The notes under the pieces: model-generated | Database searches by the model: none | Told to the model about the DNA's origin: nothing | Seen by the model: the letters and a program-made list of their open reading frames with translations, nothing else | Origin: Effrenium voratum | Taxonomy: Eukaryota > Sar > Dinophyceae > Suessiales > Symbiodiniaceae | DNA length: 64,000 nt | Assembly (NCBI GenBank): GCA_963377175.1 | Contig: CAUJNA010002135.1 | Span: forward strand, 536,480 to 600,479 | Direction: 5' to 3' | Made by a program: the position numbers and the translations under genes | Shown: piece by piece, positions 20,465 through 30,249 of the stretch | Layout of the letters: each line of letters opens with the position of its first letter | How positions within the stretch are numbered: the first letter of the stretch is position 1

Positions 20465-21118
20465 TTAGTAGAGGTATAGATTGCAACCAACTAGAAACTG
20501 TTCAGGCAGTATATACCCCGTCTTTTTCTCCGACACCCATACCTCAAAATTCCCTTGACTGAAGGCCCGGCTGGGTGTCATGAGTTTTGGCGGAGGATTC
20601 CCGCGTTTCTTGTGTGTGTGTGTGTTTCTTCTTTATCGCCAGTGGTTGAAGATAAGGAGCACCCTACTGCAAATGCACGCTTTTTTTTGTGAGCCTTGTT
20701 CGAGAAGACTTGTGTTGCATGGGTTGTTCAAAGCATCCTGTGTTCAGTCAGTTGACGTCACACCCAACATCTTGGGTGTGGGGTGCCTCTTCCTTGTGCT
20801 TTGGTCGAAGGGCTGAAAGCTCAACAGGGCTCATCGAAATGACCAAAATTAGAAGAATGGGGTTTGCTCAACATAAAGTGTGTAAATATATTAATATGTA
20901 TACATTGATGCTTTATTTGTTAGGGCAATGTGACACAGAGTCAGAACATTTATGTTCTGCCGCCTTTTTGAGGAATTCGACCGGTACCAAGAGGCTTTGA
21001 CCGGATAGAATATGAGTGAACAATGACAGGATAGCGCTGTCATGTTTGGTACGTTTCATTGCCCCTTGTTTCCTTCTGGAGTTGTCCTCTTTTTACCTTC
21101 CCAAACACAAGTAGATAT

Positions 21119-21760
21119 GTAAACAGTAAAAACAAAATGGACCCATGAAAAGACAAAGGAAAACCCCCGGAGGTAAAACGTGTTTTACTTCAGGAAGTGT
21201 CACTTTTTACTTTTTCCCAGTAAAAGTAGAAGAAACAAAAAGTCCAACAAGTAGAACTTGTTTGGAGCAGTTCTAATTTTTACTTTTCTGCAGAAAAGGC
21301 GAAGCAGTAAAAAGTAACAACTTGTGGACCCATGAAAAGTAAAAAGGCAAACTCCCAACAAATATTTGTTTACTTCGGGAGGTTTGATTTTACTTTTCCC
21401 CAGCAGACGTACAAACGCAAAACTCCCTTGGGTAAAAGTTTTGTTTTTTCAGTTTTACTTCCAAAAGTTTTGCTTGTATGTGTGTTTCTTTACTGGGGAC
21501 AAGCAACAAATAACAATTCCGGAAGTAAACAAAAACATTTTAACTTTGGGAGCTTGTACTTCTTGTTTTTATATTTTTTTACTGGGGACAAGAAAAGCAG
21601 TAAAACTACCAAGCAAACAAAGGTTTACCTTCGGACATTTTATTTGTTTACATTTGCTGGGGAAAAGTAAAGCAGTAAAACCGCCTGAAGCAAAACACGT
21701 TTTACTTTTGGGAGGGCTACGATTTACTTTTTCACGGGCCCAACAGTTTTACTCAAGATG
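21119..21760. repeat. Degenerate tandem array with GTAAAA / TTTTAC arms
   Basis: About ten units of roughly 60-70 bp, each pairing TTTTACTTC or TACTTTT with CAGTAAAA or AGTAAAA. Each unit can form a hairpin. No coding frame. Confidence 0.8.
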
Positions 21761-21784
21761 TTCAAAACGCTTTCTGTGACACCT

Positions 21785-22250
21785 GAAATGCGGAATCTTG
21801 AGCAGAGTGGACAAACACTTTCAAGTGTTTGGAAGATATTCGAAGTATTTTGGGGTGGTCCGGGTTGAAGATTTCCGGAAGACGTTTCCGTGAAATATTG
21901 AATCGCGAATTTTCAATCCAGCTTCAACTGTTTAGCGACAAAGTGGACAATTATTGTTTCTAACATTCAAGTGTTTTAGACAAACTTTCGAGTTATTTTT
22001 AGTAAGCTATTCTCATGTTGCCCCTTTTTGAACGAGTTAGAAAAGACAGAACCAATGCTCAAAAAGCACTGCATTTTCCCATTGTGTCTTTTCTTTTAAA
22101 GACGCGCAAGTTCATGGGGGATATCATATGTATGTGCAAATATATGCTCACAACACGTCCCTACCTTGCCACATCTGAGCATCTACTACCTCCGCCGTTT
22201 GTGAAATAAAATGAAATGTGTTTTCCTGTCCAAATAGGACTTTAAATGCA
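21785..22250. repeat. Right copy of the long inverted repeat
   Basis: Read on the minus strand it matches 1-480 in order: TTTGGACAGGA, GTAGTAGATG, GTGAGCAT, GGGGCAACATGA, CGAAAGTTTGTCTAAA, CTGGATTGAA. Identity is moderate with indels. Confidence 0.65.
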
Positions 22251-22535
22251 ACTATAATCTTGAATGCTGTTTTGACATGGATTTTGGAGTTTGGACCTTT
22301 GATGCCTTGAAGTTTCCCGTTTGGATCACCTGAAATCTAGAATCTGGGAGATCTGCATCCTTCAGATGTCTATGTTGTGCCTTCGAAACCTCACCATTTG
22401 GCAGCTCGGAGCCCTCAAAATGTCCAAGTATGAAGTCTTTCAACCAAAGCGCAAAAAAGGCAGAAACCATCGCACATACCATGGAAACCAACAACATGGT
22501 AGACTTCTGTTGGGGGGGGGGAGAGTAGCACACAT
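22250..22535. other. No supported gene
   Basis: Between the inverted repeat and the telomere-like locus there is no exon with good borders. Confidence 0.4.
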
Positions 22536-22610
22536 AAGTAAATAAATATATATATATATATGGTCCCGTGTTCCGTGTTGCTACCCCCCCCCCCCCCCCA
22601 GATGGTTAGA

Positions 22611-22910
22611 TACACCCTAAACCAAACCCTAAACCGTAGACCTCTAAACCTAAACCAACCCTAAATCAACATAAACCAACCCTAAACTAACCCTAAACCA
22701 ACCCTACACTAACCCCAAATACACCCTAAACCAATCCCTAAACAATAAACCCTAAACCTAAACCAACCCTAAACCAACCCTAAACTAACCCTAAACCAAC
22801 CCTAAATACACCCTAAACCAAACCCTAAACCGTACACCTCTGAACCTAAACCAACCCTAAACCAACCCTAAACCAACCCTAAACCAATTCTAAACCAACC
22901 CTAAACCACC
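22611..22910 (+). repeat. Interstitial telomere-like CCCTAAA array
   Basis: Dominated by CCCTAAACCAA 11-mers and plain CCCTAAA units. A higher-order block (ACACCCTAAACC through CCTAAACC) recurs about 194 bp apart (22612 and 22806). TTTAGGG-type telomeres are established for dinoflagellates and plants. Degeneration says it is not an active terminus. Confidence 0.85.
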
Positions 22911-22997
22911 ACAACCCAACCACAGGACCACAACCACAGGGGGGGGGTACTTGTCTGACCCATGACCATTGGGGGGGGGGGGGACTGGCAACGCTGT

Positions 22998-23002
22998 ACC
23001 AT

Positions 23003-23041
<39 letters not shown>
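22998..23041. repeat. (AT)n tract
   Basis: AT dinucleotides preceded by a G run. The mirror arrangement occurs at 22508-22600. Confidence 0.9.
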
Positions 23042-23049
23042 GGGGCCCG

Positions 23050-24180
23050 AAACGACCAATTCTTTCTCGCAGTTGGCGCAAAAACATTTTCCCGGCAAAC
23101 ACATCCTACCATACAATCTGCACTGTAGGAAACCACCAACAAGAATTGGTTGTTCGCCCCAGGTTGTCCCGTATTGTTGACTGAAAAGGAACAAGGAGTA
23201 AACAACAAGAGAAGGAACCATTTATAGCTCAATATGGTTCTGAAATGGACACGCACAAACATTAAACGCAACTTATATGTACATGATGGACAGACAAAAT
23301 GCAATCTAAGATGAACAGGTTGCAAGGAATGATGTAAGGCAGGATATTATTACCCTGGAGGCGGATGATGGGTCACATCGCCTAATTTTTCACTATTTCC
23401 CTTTGGTCATTGGTTTGGTGTTAATTTATGGTTACTCCTGGGTAATTTCAGCATTATTTTGACCATCGATTCCTGGAGCCGGGGGTGCCGCATCTTTCCC
23501 TGACCCTTTCCCAGTGTCCAGCATCAAGAAGAGGTGCTTCGAAGATTAACGCTGATGAAAGCCAGACATGCGAATAGCCCAACCTTCGCCTTTCTTCGAA
23601 CCCGCAACCTGACACGAATGGCCAACAGAAACGCGTGGAATGGACCGCCTTCAGCGCTTTATTCCACGGCGATCCCGGTCGGCAAGTTCCGGGGGTTGGC
23701 GGATTGGATGTTTCTGTCAAGTCGGGCCAAGGGCTGGAAAACACAAAGGGCTCATCTCTCATCGCCTGGTGTTTGGACGGCATTTTGGGGTTGATCAATA
23801 TTCCGAGCCCCCAAATGACCAATAGCAACTTTTCCCACGTGGGACACATCATTTCGTCATGGTTTTCCCCAATATCATAGAGGACCTTTTGCTCAAAGCT
23901 CGATGTTTTTTTCGAGGGTTTGTTGCTAACGTGGCTGTGGTTGTCAAAAATGGGGCAACCCCAAAATGGCTTGTGCCCTAGGAAATGGAACCAAGGACTA
24001 AAACCTGCCCATATCCTGGTGGTTTGACCCATACCCACGTGACGAAACCGAGAAAACCACCGGAACCTTCGCACAATCTCAGGCACCAAGCGCGGCTCCT
24101 GAGGCCAGTCTGCTCGGTTTTTTGCGCCATGGTAAGACAGGTTTGCTTGAGGTAGGAAGGGTGACGGAGCCGTTTCGGAA
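23050..24180. other. No confident gene
   Basis: A frame at about 23.63-23.8 kb (VGGLDVSVKSGQGLENTKGS) looks protein-like but competes with a long antisense frame, and I cannot place splice borders. Confidence 0.35.
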
Positions 24181-24183
24181 TTA

Positions 24184-24310
24184 ACCTGGACCCTTCAAAA
24201 ACCTTTTAAGATAGGTTATTGCCTCAATATTCTGGCCCAATACCCTGAGGGCGGAATAAACCTGGACCCTTCAAAAACCTTAAAGAATTGGCAATTGCCA
24301 CCAAAGTTCT
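24184..24310. repeat. Two-copy tandem duplication
   Basis: CCTGGACCCTTCAAAAACCTT occurs at 24187 and 24251, each followed by a related 40-bp segment. Confidence 0.75.
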
Positions 24311-24799
24311 GGGTGAATTGCCTTTCAAAAGGGTATTGAGAGGGTGCAGGTGGACCATCAATGCTGCCATAGGGTTGGTTCGACCTGACCAAAGGAGAAA
24401 CCACCTGTTCAAGTGGTTCTTGGGGAGCATTAATGGGATTCTGGACTTGGTTGAACCATAAAAAACCGAACAGTTGGGACCCTGGCAGTTTTCTTTTTAA
24501 ATCTTGGCCCGGTGTATCTGCCGGGAATCCTGGGGCTGCGAATTGGGTTTGCGTGGACGGCTTTGTCAACATGGCATGTCTCAATATGGGGCGAACCAAA
24601 ACTAGACCACGGTCCTGAAAGCATCATAGCCCCGTGCTCATTCCCGCGCAAGTCTTTGCTCGATGTGGTCACGAGCAATACACAAGGACAAGTCCCAGCA
24701 ACTAACCTTGTTCCTGCTAACTTGCCACCTATCGGACCCCCCTCACACGAGTTTGCCAAGCACGTCAAAGACGACACATACACCGCCTCGCGCAAAACA

Positions 24800-25010
24800 G
24801 TGACTACAACGCAAACGACTCTCATGATGACTCTGTGCAATGACTCTCATTATGATTCTGTGCAATGACACTCATGATGATTCTGCGCAATTACTCTCGT
24901 GATGACTCTGTGCAATGACTCTCGTGATGACTCTGTTCAATGCCTCTTGTGTGATGACTCTATGGAATGGCTGTCATGATGTCTCTGTGCAATGACTCTC
25001 ATGATAATAA
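24800..25010. repeat. TGACTCTCATGATGACTCTGTGCAA satellite
   Basis: About eight degenerate units of roughly 25-27 bp end at ATTTTCCCAACGGAAGAACC. A related array at 29960-30230 also ends in CCCAACGGAAGAACC. Confidence 0.85.
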
Positions 25011-25029
25011 TTTTCCCAACGGAAGAACC

Positions 25030-25160
25030 TGACTTTTGGTCTGCCCAAGTTGCCTTGCGCTAGCTGCTCTGTGCAAGTGCTCTGTGGAAGTTGCTTTGCG
25101 CAGGTTGCAGCGCTCTGGGCAAGTTGCTCTGCGCAAGTGCCTCGGAGCTTTCGGGAAGTA
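25030..25160. repeat. CAAGTTGCTCTGCGCAAG degenerate repeats
   Basis: Several GCTCTGTGCAAGT and TTGCTCTGCGCAAG variants in tandem. Confidence 0.65.
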
Positions 25161-25295
25161 CTTCGCATACTTGTTATATCTACTTGAAAAGTTCCATTAT
25201 GCAGCCGAAGCTGCAGGACTGTACTCCGCGTACTACATTTGTACTTAAAAGTTGCGATTTTCCAGAGTTGCGATTTCTGTCTAGAAAAGCTGCCG

Positions 25296-25372
25296 CGGAC
25301 CAGGCAGGGATCGAACCCGCCGCGACCGCGCGACTCCGAGAGCAGCCGCGCAAACCACGCGACAACTTCCAA
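25296..25372 (-). repeat. tRNA-like sequence (SINE head or tRNA relic)
   Basis: On the minus strand, GCGGGTTCGATCCCTGC forms a T-arm/B-box with one G-U pair, and GTCGCGTGGTTTGCGCGGC resembles an A-box/D-arm. The 3' acceptor strand CTGGTCC has no partner at the 5' end and the anticodon arm is irregular. It is not a functional tRNA; a tRNA-derived SINE is likely. Confidence 0.55.
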
Positions 25373-25399
25373 AGACCAGTTCGCAAGCAACAAATAAAT

Positions 25400-25702
25400 T
25401 CGCACGGCGCCACAGCGGGAGCGCTTCGACACGCACGATCCCCGCAGAGGGCTCATCGGGCACTTAGCAAATGCGCACGGCAGCGACAGTGCCTCGACGA
25501 CGCCGATCCCCGCAGAGGGTTCATCCTGGAATGTCAAAATCGCAAAAAAAGAATCAATATTTTTAATTTCGATCATACGAATCTCCGCAGAGGGTCGCGC
25601 GCGCAGATTAGAAATCGTATTAGTCCGCAGTTTTTTGACATCGACCACGCGGATCTCCGCAGAGGGTCGCGCACGCAGATCAGAAATCATAAAAAGTCCA
25701 CA
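25400..25702. repeat. CTCCGCAGAGGGTCGCGC satellite, left block
   Basis: Four units spaced 66-75 bp (near 25437, 25503, 25578, 25650) share CGATCTCCGCAGAGGG. The later two share CAGATCAGAAATC. The array is interrupted at 25703 by the TIR element. Confidence 0.85.
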
Positions 25703-26316
25703 CCTGATAGACCTTGTGAGTCTAAAAATAGCCTCGGGAAAATCTAGACAAAGCTGCGCCGAGTCTAAATTTGTAGTCTAAATAGCGCGGCTAAGTCACA
25801 AGGCTAAAGCACCCAAATGCATATGAACACCCTTGTTGTACCACTTGTTTTCGCATAGAATAGCGCAGCAAACACGCCATTGTTTGTGTTTCTCTCGTGT
25901 TTGTTTAAGCGCAGCGTGGCGGGAGGATGTGGTTGCGAAGCCCTGAAGTGTGAGAGCTTGAGAAAAGTGTCAGAGATTTTGCGACGCACACCCATTGTAT
26001 ATAATTACACGGACCATCCAAATTGCTCGCCTGGTAGTACTGCACGTTCTCACCAGCTCCACCTCGCCACCGCCAAGCCGCCATCGCTCGTCCTTGTCCG
26101 GGCTCCGCACACGTGTTCATGGCCCAGAAAAGGCTTGTGTAGAGGACAAGTAAATATATGGAAAAACGCACACAGCTGCGGCAAGCATGCAGGCGTTTGA
26201 GGCACACAACTTGGAGTTCGTATAGCGCCAGCACAAGCCTCACGGTACACAGAGGCATGTGGCTCAAGTGTCCTGCGTAGGATAGGTGTACAACCCAAGG
26301 GCTGCGCGCAGGGCAA

Positions 26317-27021
26317 GTGTGGCAGAGAACTGCTGCACAAGTTTGTGCCTGTGACAGCTTGTACTTTGCAGCTCTTGCTTGCCTTGCGGCCTGCGACAAA
26401 CAGTGTCTGGGCTTTCTAGACTCTGGAAGCACCACGATGTCCTGGCTTGGTTTGCAAACTGCTTGCTGCGCATCCGATGCAAATTTGCACCGCCGGTGCG
26501 TGAACCCGGACGCAACCTTGTTGCCATCTACGTTGCCAGTGGCTACTGAGTGTGCGGCTCCCGTGCATCTGGACCTGGGTGTACTTGTTTGGGAGCTGGA
26601 GGACGCTGCCAAATTTCTTTCTGAGACCAAAGAGTTTCACGCGGCGCACTGGCATTGGTTGGGATCTTTGTTTGGGTGCGGCCTGGCAGTTTTCAAGTTG
26701 GAACAAAGCCGCCAGTTGATTAAGTTTGCGCTCGAGGATGTGCATTGTGACATATCGGCTGCATACGACGGCTTTTTTGTGCGAGTAAAAATTGTACACC
26801 TTGGGCGGACCCAAGGCCCTTTTCAGCTATCTTGCTGGGCCCCTTTTGTTGTGTTGCGTGGCCTTCCGCTTGCACGGTTGCCACTTTCGCTTCAGGCTTT
26901 TGACTCTTTACTAGCGCTTGTACTGCGCAGGCCTTCCACACTTGTCAACTTTGCGATTGTGGTGAATTTTGTTTTATCCCGGGCATTGCGGGAGCTCCTT
27001 TTTCGATCTTTTTCGGATTAG
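26317..27021 (+). CDS. 234-codon open frame inside the TIR element, doubtful
   Basis: Met to TAG with no introns assumed. The composition is Leu/Ala/Cys-rich and no DDE transposase or other domain could be seen. It could be a captured gene fragment or a chance ORF. Confidence 0.2.
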   Translation: MWQRTAAQVCACDSLYFAALACLAACDKQCLGFLDSGSTTMSWLGLQTACCASDANLHRRCVNPDATLLPSTLPVATECAAPVHLDLGVLVWELEDAAKFLSETKEFHAAHWHWLGSLFGCGLAVFKLEQSRQLIKFALEDVHCDISAAYDGFFVRVKIVHLGRTQGPFQLSCWAPFVVLRGLPLARLPLSLQAFDSLLALVLRRPSTLVNFAIVVNFVLSRALRELLFRSFSD

Positions 27022-27516
27022 TGCAAGATACCTGTGCTATGGCGCGGGACCAGTTCGCCGCAACGCACGCCTTGCTGGCGGCTTCGAGTCATGGGTTGCT
27101 TGGAGGAAATCCAGGGGAGTCTCGACGACATGAGTCAACGCCTCACCTACCTGGAGTTCGTCTCCCGCTGTTATCGTACACAGCCCAACTCCGAGGTGAT
27201 CAGCGCTTGCGAGTCTTGACTTGTACACTGCGCCCTGGCCTGAAAACTCTGCATTTAATGTATAAGAGCGCGGCCACCCAGCCAATAGAGAATGTGAGCC
27301 ACTCCTAGGAATGCAAAGCGCACTTTGCGAATAGTGCTAGAACGTTGGAAACAAGGTTTCTTAAGGCTGGTGTGGGACTGCTGCCACCGCTTCGGGCAGC
27401 GTGCTTGCTGTCGCCGCTCAGGGTGGCCCAATTTGCACGCTCGATCTGTTTGGCAAAAAAGATGCGGATTGGTGAGTTTGTCAGAGCCTCGGTGACTGAA
27501 AACAATGAAGTCCGAG

Positions 27517-27775
27517 CCAAACTGCATCCAAACTGCATCCAAACTGCATCCAAACCCATGATGCAGTTTGTACCGAAACTGCATTGGCGACACATGAAAC
27601 TGCTGCAACACACCAATGCACTTTTGATATAGACCTCACCGGAATGCAGTTTCTGATGAAGTTTGGATCAAAACTGCATCATCATAATGCAGTTTGGACG
27701 TTGTTTGGCTGCAGTTTCAATCAACAGGGCATCATCATAGTGCAGTTTGGATGCAGTTTGAATGCAGTTTGAGCA
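27517..27775. repeat. Cluster of AAACTGCATC / GATGCAGTTT in both orientations
   Basis: At least ten TGCAGTTT or AAACTGCA octamers, first as tandem AACTGCATCCA direct repeats, then mostly inverted. Confidence 0.75.
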
Positions 27776-27849
27776 ACGCCGAAGTTGTACTTTGGAATGG
27801 CCGCGCGGCAACAACTCTTGGTGGTCGCAAGTGTACATGCCATCACCCA

Positions 27850-27940
27850 GCGCAAACTTGTATTTTACTTGCCTGGCCACGCTTGGAGTACATGACTTGT
27901 GTTGTACTTGCCTGGCCATGCTTGGAGTTTACATGACCTG
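27850..27940. repeat. 41-bp tandem duplication
   Basis: ACTTGCCTGGCCACGCTTGG and ACTTGCCTGGCCATGCTTGG occur with matching flanks. Confidence 0.75.
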
Positions 27941-28488
27941 GTGGGACACAAGTGGTGGAAAGGCCGAGCAAGCTCAAAATCCAAGCCCAAGCTATTTTAG
28001 ATGAATATTTCTGCGTTGGCTTCTGAGCTCGCTCAGCCTCTCCTGGTTGCACTAGCCTCTCCTGATTGTACTTCCCCCAGCATCGACTGCGGGGGCCCGC
28101 TTGTTTCTGGGCGCGCCCTCTTCTGTGCACTCCGCATTGCGCTTCAAGACTCCGCTGCCGTTCTTCCGGGGCCTGGAGTGTTCTACTATCCGTACGAGGG
28201 CGTTCGCGACTTCCTGGGCGTTGCTCCCAGCGCTTTCCCCCCGCCTTTCTTGGTTGTTGAGGCTGGGGAGGATCTAAATTTCCCCATGCACCAGTACGCT
28301 CCTGTCGGCCTGTTTGTGGCCTTGGGGCTACATGTTGCGCAGCAGAACGCGTCTCCCTTTCTGGGCCGTTTGCTACACTCTCCCCACTGGCCCACTTGCA
28401 TCCTTCAGGTTTCCTGAACCTCCTGTTTGCCGCGGGCTCCCAGCGTCCTCGCTTCGTGACCCGGCGTGGCTAGTCCACCCGGCTCCCG

Positions 28489-28923
28489 TTGCGAACGACG
28501 CTTGGTGCGACGCGACGGCCCAGGGGTGACGTGGCATGCCCACCGGCCGCATGGACTGTCCGGCCAGGAACGACATCTGTGGACCGCCCCGAGGCGCCCC
28601 CTCTCGTCCTCTTCTTCCAAGGGACTGGCGGCGTGCAGCAGCCCCCTGATGCGGACGTCCTCCACACCTGCGCCATCCTGGTGTCGGTCGGGTTTCAAAG
28701 GTTGTCGATCGCCATTTTGAGCCTTATGCTGGATCTCAGCCTGCAACGCGATGAGATCTTGGACGCGAATTTGCCTGCCAACGGGTACTGGGCGCTGCCG
28801 CCCCCGAATGCAGCAGAGTTGGTGCGCAAACAACGACTGCTGGGTCAGCTCTACGCACAGCTCTCAGAATCCTATGCTGCACAGGAGGCAAACTTCATCC
28901 CCATTTGGCCTGGTGCTGGCGAG
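28489..28923 (+). CDS. Candidate captured exon inside the TIR element
   Basis: The open frame ends at a GTGAGG donor (28924). Its second half reads like real protein: NAAELVRKQRLLGQLYAQLS and EANFIPIWPGAGE. GC content is higher than in surrounding element DNA, which fits a transduplicated gene piece. No family is recognised. Confidence 0.35.
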
Positions 28924-29695
28924 GTGAGGACCTCATGGGCCGCATTTCCACCTTGCTTAGCAGCTGTGTGAGTGGATGGGCACTCTTCCTTGTAATCTGC
29001 TGCACCTGCCAAATTGAAGGGTTTTCTGCTCGTGTTGCATTTGTCCTTTGCGCCTTCACAGTTTCGGGCTGCCAGTTGCACCTGCCCACTTGCAGTTGAG
29101 CCGGCGTTTACATCACGTGCCAGTTGAACTGCGGGCGGCCCACGTGTGAGACACCTGTTTGCTTCCCACTTGCATTTTGCATAGCAAATGTGGACTTGTG
29201 TTGTGGGCATGCCCAGCATTTCCAACACTTGTGCCGCCGGCCGCCCGTGGGAAACAATACACCTATGTTTTCTATCAATTGGTTTTGCGAAGCTTCTCTT
29301 GTAATTACCGTCCAAGCCAACGCAATTTGCACAATGATTCTGATATACCCTTGCCTGTGGTTTTTGCAAAGCGCCATCTTGGGCCGCGGTGCAATTGTCC
29401 TTTGAGTAGGGTGCTGAGTTGCTGTTGGTGGACTAGGGCTCACGTTCATACCATTTTGCGCGCGCTTGTGCGGATTCCCTTGCAGTAACGAATAGTTGGC
29501 AGTATTGGTTCCAAGCAAAATCCATGGACAATTGACATCAAATTGAGGCTAAATTGAAGCTAATTTGAGGCCAAGTAATGTTTCAACATGAATTTAGCTT
29601 CGCCTTATTTAGACTCATTTCAAGTCTGTCTCCATTCTTGTAGGAGTCTAAATCGCAGCCGAGGCTTTTTTTAGACTCAAAGGATCTATCAGGCA

Positions 29696-29930
29696 GTTTT
29701 TTAACATCGACCACGCGGATCTCCGCAGAGGGTCGCGCGTGAACCGCAGAACCATGCCGATCTCTCCAGAGGGTTGCGCGCGCACCGCAAAAAATGCAAA
29801 AAGTCTTCAGTTCTTAACATCGACCACGCCGATCTCCGCAGAGGTTCGCGCGCGCAGATCAGAAATCGCAAAAACTGCACAGTTTTTTAACATCGACCAC
29901 GCCGATCTCCGCAGAGGGTTGATTTTCGTA
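29696..29930. repeat. CTCCGCAGAGGG satellite, right block
   Basis: Continuation of the array broken by the TIR element, with units near 29718, 29759, 29831 and 29905 sharing ACATCGACCACGC. Confidence 0.85.
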
Positions 29931-29959
29931 GAGTGCTGTCCCGCCGCCCTAAGAAGAGA

Positions 29960-30240
29960 AGAAAGGAATTTAAAACTCTCTCATGAAAACTCTCGTGAGC
30001 ATGGCTCCTTGCCAGTGACTCTCACGAGCATTGCTCCTCGCCAGTGACTCTCACGAGCGTTGCGCCTCGCAAGTGATCACTCTGTGCAATGACCCTGTGC
30101 AATGGCTCTGTGCAATGACTCTGTGTGTCTGTGCAATGACTCTCATGATGATGATGATGATGAGTCTGTGCAATGGCTCCAAGGAAAACTCTTTGCAATG
30201 ACTCTCACGATGATAACTCCCATGAACCCAACGGAAGAAC
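29960..30240. repeat. GACTCTCACGAGCAT / CTCTGTGCAATGA satellite
   Basis: Related to the 24800-25010 array and ending in the same CCCAACGGAAGAACC. Confidence 0.8.
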
Positions 30241-30249
30241 CCTTCGCCA

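Larger units (their letters stand above)
25703..29693. mobile_element. 3,991-bp terminal-inverted-repeat element
   Basis: Left end CCTGATAGACCTTGTGAGTC through GCCTCGG and right end CCGAGGC through CTATCAGG are inverted repeats of about 35 bp with few mismatches. AGTCTAAA/TTTAGACT motifs recur several times just inside both ends. It splits a satellite unit with CA on both sides. No transposase motif was seen, so it is probably non-autonomous. Confidence 0.75.

Noticed and set aside
25296..25372. Functional tRNA gene
   Set aside because: The acceptor stem does not pair and the anticodon arm is irregular.
24974..25690. 238-codon minus-strand ORF with repeated ARPSAEIR
   Set aside because: Most of it is the CTCCGCAGAGGG satellite and the tRNA-like sequence. 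The repeat explains the open frame.
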